A stretch of 50,498 nt of DNA. Source: Bacillota bacterium (GTDB lineage Bacteria > Vulcanimicrobiota > JAJTBE01). A model generated the notes under the pieces. It was not told where the DNA came from, did no database searches, and worked only from the letters and a program-made list of their open reading frames with translations. Both the position numbers and the translations under genes were made by a program. The stretch is taken from NCBI GenBank assembly GCA_021287065.1, contig JAJTBE010000194.1:1-50498 (forward strand), written 5' to 3'. Positions 10,873-19,427 of this stretch are shown here, piece after piece. The stretch's first letter is position 1; every line of letters starts with the position of its first letter.

Positions 10873-11963
10873 TAAACAGAAAACAGACAAGAAAGATCCG
10901 TATAAAGGACATATTTATCGGCGGAGATGCGCCGGTGATGGTCCAGTCTATGACTAATACCGCAACTAAAGATATTGCGTCAACCGTGAACCAGATAAGG
11001 GAAATGGAAGAAGCCGGATGCGAGTTGGTGCGTCTTGGCGTGCCGGATATGGAATCTGCGAAGGCATTGAAGGACATTGTGGCTTCCACGAAGCTTCCGG
11101 TGGCTGCGGATATTCATTTTGATGTGGATCTTGCTTATGAAGCGATAAAAAGCGGAGTTCATAAATTAAGGATCAATCCCGGCAATCTGAGAAACCGGGA
11201 TGAAGTGAGAGGTCTTGCCAGAGCTGCCAAAGCAGCGGGTATTCCTATAAGAATAGGTGTAAATGCGGGTTCTCTGGATCCTGAAATACACAGGCAATAC
11301 GGAAAGATTTGTGCTGAAGCTCTTGTGGAATCGGCATCGCGGGAAATCGAGCTTCTGAACGAAGCAGAATTTGATGATATAGTGATTTCACTGAAAGCTT
11401 CTTCTGTGCCTTTGTGTGTGGAAGCGTACAGAATAATGGCGGAGAAATATGATTATCCTCTTCATATAGGTATTACCGAAGCTGGAACCAGAACCTTCGG
11501 CGCTATTAAATCCGCAGCAGGGCTTGGTATTCTGCTTTATGGTGGTATAGGCGACACTCTGAGGGTTTCGCTGACTGATAATCCGGTGATTGAAGTTCAG
11601 GCAGCCTGGGATATACTCAAGGCGCTGGAAATCAGGACAAGGGGACCTGTGCTGGTTTCATGTCCTACCTGTGCGAGAACTGAAATTGATGTTATAAATC
11701 TGGCTCAGAAAGTGGAAGAAATGACCCGCAGCATTCCATATCCCATTAAGCTTGCAGTTATGGGATGTGTGGTGAACGGACCCGGTGAAGCGAAGGAAGC
11801 GGATGTGGGTATAGCCGGGGGAAAAGGAAAAGCAGTAATTTTCAGAAGCGGTATTAAAGTAAAAATAACCGATGAAAGCCAAATGCTTGAAGCATTTATG
11901 GAAGAAGTGGAGAATTTTATTCAAGAGAGAGGCTTAAATTCACATATTTCAACACAAAAGTAA
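10869..11963 (+). CDS. ispG: 4-hydroxy-3-methylbut-2-en-1-yl diphosphate synthase (MEP pathway)
   Basis: 364 residues. IspG reductively converts MEcPP to HMBPP in non-mevalonate isoprenoid synthesis using a [4Fe-4S] cluster. The TIM-barrel half carries SMTNTATKD and HFDVDLAYEAI; the cluster ligands are Cys265 and Cys268 (SCPTCART) and Cys300 (GCVVNGPGEA) with Glu307 nearby. It is the short bacterial type without the plant-like insertion. Translation is coupled to atpC through a 4-base overlap, so isoprenoid precursor supply is co-expressed with the ATP synthase here. Confidence 0.96.
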   Translation: MINRKQTRKIRIKDIFIGGDAPVMVQSMTNTATKDIASTVNQIREMEEAGCELVRLGVPDMESAKALKDIVASTKLPVAADIHFDVDLAYEAIKSGVHKLRINPGNLRNRDEVRGLARAAKAAGIPIRIGVNAGSLDPEIHRQYGKICAEALVESASREIELLNEAEFDDIVISLKASSVPLCVEAYRIMAEKYDYPLHIGITEAGTRTFGAIKSAAGLGILLYGGIGDTLRVSLTDNPVIEVQAAWDILKALEIRTRGPVLVSCPTCARTEIDVINLAQKVEEMTRSIPYPIKLAVMGCVVNGPGEAKEADVGIAGGKGKAVIFRSGIKVKITDESQMLEAFMEEVENFIQERGLNSHISTQK

Positions 11964-12064
11964 TAAACCATGCTTATTTATCACTGTAGTTGTATGATTT
12001 CCAGCATGTAGATCGTATAACAATCATTATCAAATTCATATCCGCCTGAATCTGGAGGAATCCT

Positions 12065-13633
12065 ATGAAATCCGACAACTCTGCCGGAAATGCCAATGAA
12101 GAGATTCGTTTTTACACTGAAGAAAAAGACGAAAAAGTTGCTTCAGAAGATATACAACAGTGGAAAATCCTTATCGTTGACGATGATAATGATATACATA
12201 TTCTGACAAAGCTTGTTTTGCGCGGGTATGAATTTGAGGGAAAAACCCTCAACCTCCTCAGTGCATTTTCAGGCAACGAAGCGAGAGAAATGATAGCCGC
12301 TCATAAGGATATAGCCCTTATCCTGCTTGATGTTGTTATGGAAGATTATAATACAGGGCTTGAACTCACCAAATTCATCCGTGAAGAGCTTCATAACCGG
12401 ATGGTGAGGATTATTCTCAGAACCGGACAGCCTGGCTGGGCTCCGGAAAAAGATGTGGTAATGCAGTATGATATTAACGACTACAAAACCAAAACAGAAC
12501 TTACTTCAAACAAACTCCATACAGCTATTACATCATCACTGAGATCATACAGAGATTTGATGACTATTGAGAGAAACCGCAAAGGTTTGAAGAAAATAAT
12601 CGATGCCACCTCGAGTCTTTTTGTACAGCAGTCCCTTCAGGAACTTGCCAGTGGAATTCTGACCCAGCTTACAGCTATACTTGGAATGGATGAATCCTCT
12701 TTGTATGCAAGAGCCACATGTCTTGCAGCCACCAAAGATAAGGAAGAATTTCTGGTAATTGCGGCAACAGGGCAGTATGAAGAGGGCATAGGAAAACCAT
12801 TGAGAAACATCGTTGCCAGCGAACTTTACGAAAAGTTTATTTCGACTGCTGAGCGGAAAATGAGCGTATTTTTTGACGATAGTTATATCGGGTTTTTCCG
12901 CAATAATGATGAATCAGAAACAATAATTTATCTTAAAACGAGGCGGAATCTTACCCCGCTCGATCAGGAGCTGATTTCCATTTTTGCGGGAAACGCCGCC
13001 ATTGCTTTTGATAATTACTTCCACTACAGCAACGAGCTTGAAGCTCACAAAGAGATTATCACCCGGCTTACGGAATGGGGTGAAACTCTGAGAGGTGAAA
13101 AGGTTACAAACCATACCCGCAGAGTTGGTAAAATAAGCAGAATTCTGGCTTCAGGATATGGCCTGGAGGATAATGACCCTGATGTTCTGGAAATGATAGC
13201 TGTTCTGCATGATCTCGGCAAGTTTAAGATTCCAACAAATCTTCTGGAGAAAAGCGGGGAGCTGAATCAGGAAGAACTTAATCTGGTGAAGCTCCATTCT
13301 GAAAAAGGCTCGGAACTTCTGGACGGAATTGAAAACAGTATTGTTAAATCAGCCGCTGTTTCCATCAGGCAGCATCATGAAAAATGGGAAGGCACAGGTT
13401 ATCCCTGTGGATTGCGGGGAGATGATATTGACAAATTCTCGCGGGTAATCGCCATTGCGGATGTATTCGATTCGATGACCCATGCCCGCCCCTGGCGTCC
13501 GCCGCTTGGTATTGATGAAGCTGTAAACCATATCAACGAGCAGAAAGGCAAGCATTTTGACCCTGTTCTTGTTGATGTTTTTAATGCTAATCTTGAAGCT
13601 GTTGTAAAAATTCTTGAACAATTCCCTGACTGA
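12065..13633 (+). CDS. Response regulator: receiver, DUF3369 and HD-GYP cyclic-di-GMP phosphodiesterase
   Basis: 522 residues. An N-terminal receiver (about 33-160) has the acidic pair Asp39/Asp40 and phospho-acceptor Asp89 (LILLDVVMED). A middle GAF-like sensor region of the DUF3369 type (about 170-330) includes the FVQQSLQELASGILTQL segment. The C-terminal HD-GYP domain has His350, His382-Asp383 (VLHDLGK), His437-His438 and GYP at 445-447 (WEGTGYPCGLRG), so the metal centre appears intact. It should hydrolyse c-di-GMP in response to phosphorylation by an unlinked histidine kinase; none is adjacent. A GGAGGA site precedes the start. The downstream GspE/PilB-like ATPase fits c-di-GMP control of pili or secretion (inference). 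Confidence 0.92.
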   Translation: MKSDNSAGNANEEIRFYTEEKDEKVASEDIQQWKILIVDDDNDIHILTKLVLRGYEFEGKTLNLLSAFSGNEAREMIAAHKDIALILLDVVMEDYNTGLELTKFIREELHNRMVRIILRTGQPGWAPEKDVVMQYDINDYKTKTELTSNKLHTAITSSLRSYRDLMTIERNRKGLKKIIDATSSLFVQQSLQELASGILTQLTAILGMDESSLYARATCLAATKDKEEFLVIAATGQYEEGIGKPLRNIVASELYEKFISTAERKMSVFFDDSYIGFFRNNDESETIIYLKTRRNLTPLDQELISIFAGNAAIAFDNYFHYSNELEAHKEIITRLTEWGETLRGEKVTNHTRRVGKISRILASGYGLEDNDPDVLEMIAVLHDLGKFKIPTNLLEKSGELNQEELNLVKLHSEKGSELLDGIENSIVKSAAVSIRQHHEKWEGTGYPCGLRGDDIDKFSRVIAIADVFDSMTHARPWRPPLGIDEAVNHINEQKGKHFDPVLVDVFNANLEAVVKILEQFPD

Positions 13634-13707
13634 GAAACAGGGGGAAATTCCGGTTTTTTCAAGAATACATCTTCATTCCGGCAAATTAGGGAATGAGGGT
13701 GAGGAGC

Positions 13708-15945
13708 ATGGCGAATATTAAACATTTTCTTTTATCACGAAGAAAGCAGATACTTGATTTTCTTGCTGCCCAGGGTGTTATACCCAAAAAAGATCTTCCG
13801 GAACTGGAAGATCTGCTGAATAACAAAGAAGCTGAACTGGAAGACCTTTTGCTTAAATATATCACCAGAGAGAGGCTTCTCACACTTAAAGGGCTTTATT
13901 ACCAGAATAAATACCGGGCTGTTAATCTTTTTGAGGTTAAAGGCGGTATTGAAGACAGAGCCATTGAAAAACTCACAAGAGAACAGATTCTTGAATACAG
14001 GCTTCTTGTAATTTTTGAAAACAACGGCGATTTGACCGTAGCTATGGATGACCCTGCAGATGACGAAGCTGTTGAGTTTGTTGAAAATCAGACCGGCGGC
14101 AGAGTTACAAACAGATATGTGGCGCTTTACAGTGATATCTGCAATATTATTTCACAGGGCAGGCTTATTATTCATCTTTTATTAAAACAGGGGATACTCA
14201 ATAACAATCAGATAAAAGAAATAGGCAAATATGTCAACCGTAAGGATACGGAACTTGAAGACATACTGCTCCGCTTCGTCAACCGTGAAGTGATTCTTCA
14301 GGCAAAATCCCTTATCAACAACCGGCAATATAAGCATGTTGATCTTTTTGAAATACGGGATGGTCTTGAAGATGATATAACCGGGCTTCTCACTAAAAAT
14401 CAGATGCTTGAATACCGGATGATGATTGTTTATGCCAAAGATGGAAATATTGCACTTGCTATGGCGGATCCATCCGACGGAAAAGCTGTCAGGTTTGTGG
14501 AAAGTATGACAGGGGAGAAAGTTACAACCCGATATGCCACGCTTTTTAATGATATTGTTCATACTGTAAGTTTTCTGGAAGAGAGAAGGCAGCTCAGAGC
14601 CAAAGAAGACAGAAAAGCGACAACCCGCCTGAGTATGGGGGGAGTTGCTTCGCCTCAGGCAATTCCCACATCCGTTGAACTTATTGATGTATCGGAGTTT
14701 TCACTTGGCGGTGCGGAAATCGGAGGCGTAAGGCCTCTTATCGAATCAATTATAAAGAGGGCGCTGGTCAGAGGCGCATCGGATGTTCATATTGAGCCGA
14801 TTCAGGGTAATAGTGTTAAAGTGAGATACCGGATTGACGGTATTCTGTGTAATGATGAAACCATTGATTATGCTGTGGTCAGAAGTATGGAACCAAATCT
14901 TTCGGATAAGCTGGTTTCGATTGTGAAGATTCTGTCCGGTGAGTCGGGAAAGAACATGCGTATTGATATTTCCGATAAACCGCAGGACGGCAGAATTTTT
15001 GTTCCCAATGTAAATCTTGATCTTCGAATTGCCGTTCTCCCCACGGTTTTAGGCGAAAGCATAGTTATCAGGGTTCTCAGGAGGGATTGGGCTGAACTGA
15101 CACTCGAGCAGTTGGGTTTTGAACCTGATACACTGGAGAATTTTGCAAAAATAATCGATATGCCTTATGGAATGGTTCTGGTTTCAGGACCTACCGGAAG
15201 CGGAAAGAGTACGACCCAGTATGCTATTATGCGAAAGCTTAATACGCCGGGGAAAAAGATTCTGACTATTGAAGATCCGGTGGAATATTCCATCCCCGGA
15301 GCTGTGCAGACGCAGATTAATGAAATCGCAGGGTTTACTTTCAAAGAAGCTCTCCGCTCATTTGTAAGAAATGATCCTGATGTGATTATGGTCGGTGAGA
15401 TTCGAGATGTTATAACAGCGGCAATGGCGATGGAAGCTGCACTGACGGGACATCTTGTTCTTTCCAGTATTCATGCCAATGATGCGGTTTCCACCATATT
15501 CCGCCTCAAGGATATGGGCGTTGACACAAGGCTTATTACCGCCACTTGCCTTGGCACACTGGGACAGAGGCTTGTCCGTCGAATCTGCCCATACTGCAAA
15601 CGGCCCTTTACCTTCTCAACAAGGCTTTATCAGGCTATGGAACAGATGGGGATTAAGTTTAAGCCCGGGGATCTGATGAAAGGCTTCGGCTGTTCGCGCT
15701 GTTACACAACCGGTTATCAGGGACGAATAGGCGTTTACGAACTGCTCGCCATGACTTATGAAATAAAGGAACTCTTTCTCAGTGATGCTCCTGCTGAAAA
15801 AATTATGGAAGCAGCGTCAAGAAAGCAGGGTATGAGAACCCTTTTTGAAGATGTTCTGACAAAAGTAAGCAGAGGCATTACCACAGAAGAGGAAGTCTGG
15901 AGAGTCACCCTCCTCGAAAGCGCTTCGTGGAAGATTAATCAGTAA
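13708..15945 (+). CDS. GspE/PilB-type secretion or type IV pilus assembly ATPase
   Basis: 745 residues from the ATG at 13708, preferred over an in-frame ATG at 13693 because GAGGGTGAGG lies directly before it. The N terminus holds two similar modules (about 10-145 and 155-285), each with a LEDLLLKY/LEDILLRF helix, an LFE strand and an (A)MxDPxD segment, like duplicated MshEN domains. The ATPase core has Walker A GPTGSGKST (494-502), the Asp box IEDPVEY, Walker B DPDVIMVGEIRD and the His box HLVLSSIHAND. Four cysteines (627, 630, 662, 665) form the zinc site seen in PilB/GspE but not PilT. It should drive assembly of a pilus or pseudopilus; the rest of the machine is elsewhere. Confidence 0.92.
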   Translation: MANIKHFLLSRRKQILDFLAAQGVIPKKDLPELEDLLNNKEAELEDLLLKYITRERLLTLKGLYYQNKYRAVNLFEVKGGIEDRAIEKLTREQILEYRLLVIFENNGDLTVAMDDPADDEAVEFVENQTGGRVTNRYVALYSDICNIISQGRLIIHLLLKQGILNNNQIKEIGKYVNRKDTELEDILLRFVNREVILQAKSLINNRQYKHVDLFEIRDGLEDDITGLLTKNQMLEYRMMIVYAKDGNIALAMADPSDGKAVRFVESMTGEKVTTRYATLFNDIVHTVSFLEERRQLRAKEDRKATTRLSMGGVASPQAIPTSVELIDVSEFSLGGAEIGGVRPLIESIIKRALVRGASDVHIEPIQGNSVKVRYRIDGILCNDETIDYAVVRSMEPNLSDKLVSIVKILSGESGKNMRIDISDKPQDGRIFVPNVNLDLRIAVLPTVLGESIVIRVLRRDWAELTLEQLGFEPDTLENFAKIIDMPYGMVLVSGPTGSGKSTTQYAIMRKLNTPGKKILTIEDPVEYSIPGAVQTQINEIAGFTFKEALRSFVRNDPDVIMVGEIRDVITAAMAMEAALTGHLVLSSIHANDAVSTIFRLKDMGVDTRLITATCLGTLGQRLVRRICPYCKRPFTFSTRLYQAMEQMGIKFKPGDLMKGFGCSRCYTTGYQGRIGVYELLAMTYEIKELFLSDAPAEKIMEAASRKQGMRTLFEDVLTKVSRGITTEEEVWRVTLLESASWKINQ

Positions 15946-16113
15946 TAAGGCGGACTTTCTGTTTCAGGTTTGATTGCGAACCTTTGCGAACCTTTGCGAA
16001 GCTTGTGATTGTGGAGGTTGTTGGGTTTAATATGTCTGTTTTTCCTGAAGGCATATTGGAGATTGTGTGTAGATTATTCTTTTTGAAAAAGACAAAAAAC
16101 ATCTTTTTTGGTA

Positions 16114-16142
16114 TTGACAGGATTAAATGTATTGTGTAAAAT
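16114..16142 (+). promoter_or_regulatory. Sigma-70-type promoter of the peroxidase gene
   Basis: TTGACA at 16114-16119 and TAAAAT at 16137-16142 with a 17-base spacer; five of six bases match the -10 consensus and all six match the -35. The peroxidase ATG is 34 bases past the -10, after a TGAGGTG ribosome site. This is the clearest promoter in the window. Confidence 0.75.
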
Positions 16143-16144
16143 GT

Positions 16145-16158
16145 AATTGTAAACAATT
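16145..16158. promoter_or_regulatory. Operator-like inverted repeat at the peroxidase transcription start
   Basis: AATTGT and ACAATT are perfect inverted half-sites separated by AA, lying directly after the -10 box, where a bound repressor would block initiation. AT-rich AATTG/CAATT palindromes are typical targets of MarR/OhrR-type peroxide sensors, and an OhrR-like gene lies 1.8 kb downstream. The link is inference. Confidence 0.5.
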
Positions 16159-16175
16159 TAATATGAGGTGAACAA

Positions 16176-16721
16176 ATGGGCGTATATGATTTTAATGTAA
16201 AAGATATGAGCGGAGCAGAAGTCTCACTCAAAGATTATTCAGGAAAGGTGCTCCTGATCGTCAATACCGCAACACTTTGCGGATTCACACCCCAATACGG
16301 CGGACTTCAGGATATTTATAACAAGCTTAATGAAAAAGGACTCGAAATACTCGATTTCCCCTGCAATCAGTTTGGAAATCAGGCTCCCGGTACAGAAGAC
16401 GAAATTCATACATTCTGCACCGGTAGATTCGGAATCACATTCAAGCAGTTTGCCAAAGTTGAAGTAAACGGCGAAAATGCAGCGCCTCTCTATAAATATC
16501 TGACATCAAATACCGCCTTTGCAGGATTTGATAAAGAACACGAACTCAGCCCCATTCTGGATAAAATGCTGTCGGAAGCTGATCCCGAATATAAAAACAA
16601 ACCCGATATCAAATGGAACTTCACCAAATTCCTCATCGACAGACAGGGCAATCTCGTAAAAAGATTCGAACCTACCGTTGATCTCGCTGTTGTGGAAAAA
16701 GCTATCGAAGAGCTTATCTGA
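16176..16721 (+). CDS. Glutathione peroxidase family thiol peroxidase
   Basis: 181 residues with the thioredoxin-like peroxidase fold. The peroxidatic residue is Cys35 in NTATLCGFTPQYGGL (a cysteine, not selenocysteine); FPCNQFGNQ at 61-69 and the WNFTKFL tryptophan supply the rest of the catalytic tetrad. Cys81 in the HTFC helix is placed like the resolving cysteine of thioredoxin-dependent GPx enzymes, so the reductant is probably thioredoxin rather than glutathione (family inference). It has its own strong promoter and operator-like palindrome, consistent with an inducible peroxide defence gene. Confidence 0.93.
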   Translation: MGVYDFNVKDMSGAEVSLKDYSGKVLLIVNTATLCGFTPQYGGLQDIYNKLNEKGLEILDFPCNQFGNQAPGTEDEIHTFCTGRFGITFKQFAKVEVNGENAAPLYKYLTSNTAFAGFDKEHELSPILDKMLSEADPEYKNKPDIKWNFTKFLIDRQGNLVKRFEPTVDLAVVEKAIEELI

Positions 16722-16773
16722 TTCTGAATTTTTCAGAGGAATTTAAGAAAAACCGATCTGATATGGAATTCCG

Positions 16774-16807
16774 GAGAAACCCGCTTTTTTGAAAAAGCAG
16801 GTTTCTC
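16774..16807. other. Strong hairpin after the peroxidase gene
   Basis: GAGAAACC-C-GCTTTTT pairs with AAAAAGC-A-GGTTTCTC with one mismatch. It looks like the hairpin core of the R1 repeats and may end the peroxidase transcript, but no T run follows, so I do not call it an intrinsic terminator. A similar isolated hairpin lies at about 45332-45362. Confidence 0.5.
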
Positions 16808-16893
16808 TGATTTTCATGGATAGGGAAGTTAACTCCTAACCACCTGCAACCTTATAACGGTAAGCTTTGTAAAGGATTATATGAGGGGTTTGC

Positions 16894-17156
16894 AGAGATT
16901 GTGTAAAAACCTTTTTCGAAGGGTATTTTTCAGGTTAAAAATCAAATCCGGCAAAAATCAATGGTTTTGGTTTAGGGGTAAATTCTATGCAAGGGAAACC
17001 ATTAAAATGGTTTAAAGCCCGTGGTTATGGGATTCTGCTTTCCACCGGGTTTAAACCCGGTGTTGGTCCAGGGGCATTGGGTTTAATGTAAAATGTCCAA
17101 ATCCGAGGTTTAAACAGGTTTAGAGTTGTGGTAAGAGTAGTTTTTACACAATCTCT
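16894..17156. mobile_element. MITE-like element, 263 bp, with perfect 17-bp terminal inverted repeats
   Basis: AGAGATTGTGTAAAAAC at 16894-16910 is exactly matched in inverse by GTTTTTACACAATCTCT at 17140-17156. There is no coding potential inside. The interior has two short palindromic stretches (around AAACCATTAAAATGGTTT and CACCGGGTTTAAACCCGGTG). No clear target duplication is seen. A third copy of the terminus lies at 17916-17932, and interior-like sequence recurs at 17800-17932 and 30385-30495, so this is a family. Confidence 0.65.
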
Positions 17157-17196
17157 AAAGACCTGCGCTATATCGTTCTGGTTAGTTTTCACACAC

Positions 17197-17785
17197 CTTG
17201 AAAAACAGGAGTATTGGGCTTGGGGATTTGAATGAATTTTACTAATTCAGTGGCATTGCGACTGCCCCGGATCCCATAAATCACCCTGAACCGCCGGCAA
17301 CCCTAATAACGGTAACATTCGACAGGGATCGTAGGAGGGGTTTGCAACCCCGACGCGAACCCGCAGGTTCGCCCACAGGCAAACCCGCAACGGTAAACAA
17401 CCTCATCAGCCGTATGCCCAGCTCCCGGAGAAAACTTTTTTGGAAAAAGTTTCCTCCGGACCTCCATCCCAAAACTTTAGAATTGGGGACCGACCAGGGA
17501 CCGTGGGGTTTGAGGACCGGGGGACCCTCAGAGGGAACCACGCTTTTTTAAAAAAAGCGAGGTTGCCCTCCGAACCTCCCTCCTTGAAAAACAAGAGTAT
17601 TGGGCTGGAAATTGGAGTAAGTTTTACTAATTCAGTGGCATTGGGAGTAAAGGACCGTCAGAGGGAACCACGTTTTTTTGGAAAAGTGAGGTTGCCCTCC
17701 GAACCTCCCTCCTTGAAAAACAGGAGTATTGGGCTTGGAGATTTGATTACATTTTGCTAATTCAGTGGCATTGGGGATTTATCAG
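17197..17785 (-). repeat. Dispersed repeat array C (minus orientation)
   Basis: The gap 16722-17971 contains no gene. This part holds an R1 tail at 17197-17262 (CTTGAAAAACAGGAGTATTG to ACTAATTCAGTGGCATTG), an R4-type segment near 17320-17375, R2 at about 17405-17480, and two full R1 copies at about 17520-17640 and 17655-17775. All are inverted relative to array A. Confidence 0.8.
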
Positions 17786-17799
17786 GGTGTCAACAAAAA

Positions 17800-17932
17800 T
17801 CGGTCTCAGAACTTCTTTCCCCCCAAATGAAATCGGGGGTTGGTTCCAGAGGCGTCCGGATTAGTGATAAACCACCAAATCCGATGTTGAAATGGGGTTA
17901 GAGTTGTAAAACACCGTTTTTACACAATCTCT
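17800..17932. repeat. Partial copy of the MITE-like element
   Basis: The 17-bp terminus GTTTTTACACAATCTCT recurs exactly at 17916-17932, and the inner text (GAAATCGGGGGTTGGTTCCAG, then GGTTAGAGTTGT) resembles 16894-17156 and 30385-30495. The left terminus is missing, so the copy looks truncated. It ends 40 bases before the OhrR-like gene and may contribute to its upstream region. Confidence 0.5.
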
Positions 17933-17971
17933 ATATACTCATTTGATAATACTATCATTCAGGAGGCTTTT

Positions 17972-18397
17972 ATGGATTATGAGGCACTGAAGCTTGGTAA
18001 TCAGCTTTGTTTTCCTCTTTATGCGTGTGCCAAGGAGGTTGTACGGAAGTATAAGCCTTTGCTGGATGAAATAGGATTGACTTATACTCAGTATATAGTG
18101 ATGATGGTTCTCTGGGAAAAGAGGGAGTTATCCATGAAAGACTTATGCGAAACCCTTTATCTTGACAGCGGGACCATTACGCCTCTCCTGAAAAAAATGG
18201 AATCTCAGGGGTTGCTTGAGCGAAGGCGGGATCCTGATGATGAACGAAGCATTATCGTTAAAATAACCGGATCCGGAGAGGCCTTGAAGGAAAAAGCGGT
18301 AACAATACCACAGAAAATGGGGAAATGTATAAATATTTCACCTGATGAGATGAAAACTCTGTATAATCTGCTTTATAAGGTTCTGGGGAATTTATGA
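17972..18397 (+). CDS. OhrR-type MarR-family peroxide-sensing repressor
   Basis: 141 residues with a winged-helix DNA-binding domain (LTYTQYIVMMVLWEKRELSMKDLCETLYLDSGTITPLLKKMESQGLL, wing RRRDPDDERS). The N terminus NQLCFPLYACAK matches the OhrR signature and places the reactive cysteine at Cys13, with Cys19 as a possible second thiol. OhrR proteins repress organic-hydroperoxide resistance genes until oxidised. TGATA-4-TATCA just before the AGGAGG ribosome site (about 17945-17958) could be an autoregulatory site. No ohr gene is adjacent; the GPx gene 1.25 kb upstream is a plausible target (inference). The stop overlaps the convergent permease gene by 6 bases. Confidence 0.85.
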   Translation: MDYEALKLGNQLCFPLYACAKEVVRKYKPLLDEIGLTYTQYIVMMVLWEKRELSMKDLCETLYLDSGTITPLLKKMESQGLLERRRDPDDERSIIVKITGSGEALKEKAVTIPQKMGKCINISPDEMKTLYNLLYKVLGNL

Positions 18398-19408
18398 ATT
18401 TCTTTTTCTCAGGAGATAAAGGAAGAATGGTGCTCCCATTATTGCGGTCAGGATTCCCACCGGGATTTCCTGAGGTGAAATAATGGTTCTGGCTGCGGTG
18501 TCAACCCACATCATAAAAACAGCGCCGGCAAGGGCAGATAGTGGGATTAGTTTTCTGTGATCGGCTCCTGCAATCATTCTTATTACATGGGGTATCATTA
18601 ACCCAACAAAGCCGATTAGCCCGCAGGCTGCAACTGAAGCTGCGGTTACAAGGGAAGCGAAGACGATGACGGTATTTTTTACTTTTTCCACATTTACGCC
18701 GAGGTGTTGAGCTGATTCATCTCCGAGTGTGAGCAGGTTCAGTGGGTATGATACGAACATCAGCCCTGCAAATGAAATGGAAAAATAGATAAGCAGCATA
18801 AGCACATTACTCCATCCTGCCTCTCTGGTGCTGCCCATAAGCCAGAATATGACTTCCTGAAGTCCTTCTTTTGTGGCTACTGTCAGCAAAAAGGAAACCA
18901 AAGCCCAGAGGAATGATCCTACGATTACGCCTGCAAGGAGAAAAGTTTCCACGGGGACTTTGCCGCCTTTGCTGGAAATCTTATGTATGAGAAACATTGC
19001 AAGAAGAGCACATACAAATGCAAGGATGGCTACTCCTGATATTCCGTAAAAGCTGGATTTGAGTTTGAAAACTATTGCAATTACTCCGCCTACTGCTGCC
19101 CCTGCGGATGTGCCTACTATGTAAGGGTCTGCGAGGGGGTTTCTGAGGATTCCCTGAAATGCGGTACCTGAAAGAGCCAGAGCTGCACCCACAAGTGCTG
19201 CAAGCAGTATTCTCGGAAGTCTGAGTTCAAAAACGATGGTCTGGATGGGTGTTTCCATCATTGGTTCGTGTTTGAGTCCTGCCATCAGCAGTGAGTTTAC
19301 TTCCGAAAACCCAAGTTTTTCGGGGCCTATGTGTATGCAGGCCCACACTGATATAATTATTAAAACTGTCAGTATAATTATCGGGGCTGTTATGCTTTTT
19401 GTTTTCAA
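18392..19408 (-). CDS. FecCD/BtuC-family ABC transporter permease
   Basis: 338 residues with about nine or ten membrane helices. The signature RLPRILLAALVGAALALSGTAFQGILRNPLADPYIVGTSAGAAVG and later GLIGFVGLMIPHVIRM are diagnostic of BtuC/FhuB/FecCD permeases, which import iron-siderophores, haem or cobalamin. The start is a TTG at 19408 preceded by GGAG. It is last in a four-gene leftward operon, 19 bases after a solute-binding lipoprotein gene. No cognate ATP-binding protein is present, so the transporter must borrow an ATPase from elsewhere or be incomplete. Confidence 0.9.
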   Translation of the reverse strand: MKTKSITAPIIILTVLIIISVWACIHIGPEKLGFSEVNSLLMAGLKHEPMMETPIQTIVFELRLPRILLAALVGAALALSGTAFQGILRNPLADPYIVGTSAGAAVGGVIAIVFKLKSSFYGISGVAILAFVCALLAMFLIHKISSKGGKVPVETFLLAGVIVGSFLWALVSFLLTVATKEGLQEVIFWLMGSTREAGWSNVLMLLIYFSISFAGLMFVSYPLNLLTLGDESAQHLGVNVEKVKNTVIVFASLVTAASVAACGLIGFVGLMIPHVIRMIAGADHRKLIPLSALAGAVFMMWVDTAARTIISPQEIPVGILTAIMGAPFFLYLLRKRNS

Positions 19409-19427
19409 CGAACTGAAGCTCCGTTTC

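Noticed and set aside
16058-16141. Extra copies of the MITE terminus near the peroxidase promoter
   Set aside because: Only 10-11 bases match (GAGATTGTGT, ATTGTGTAAAA), which AT-rich sequence can give by chance.
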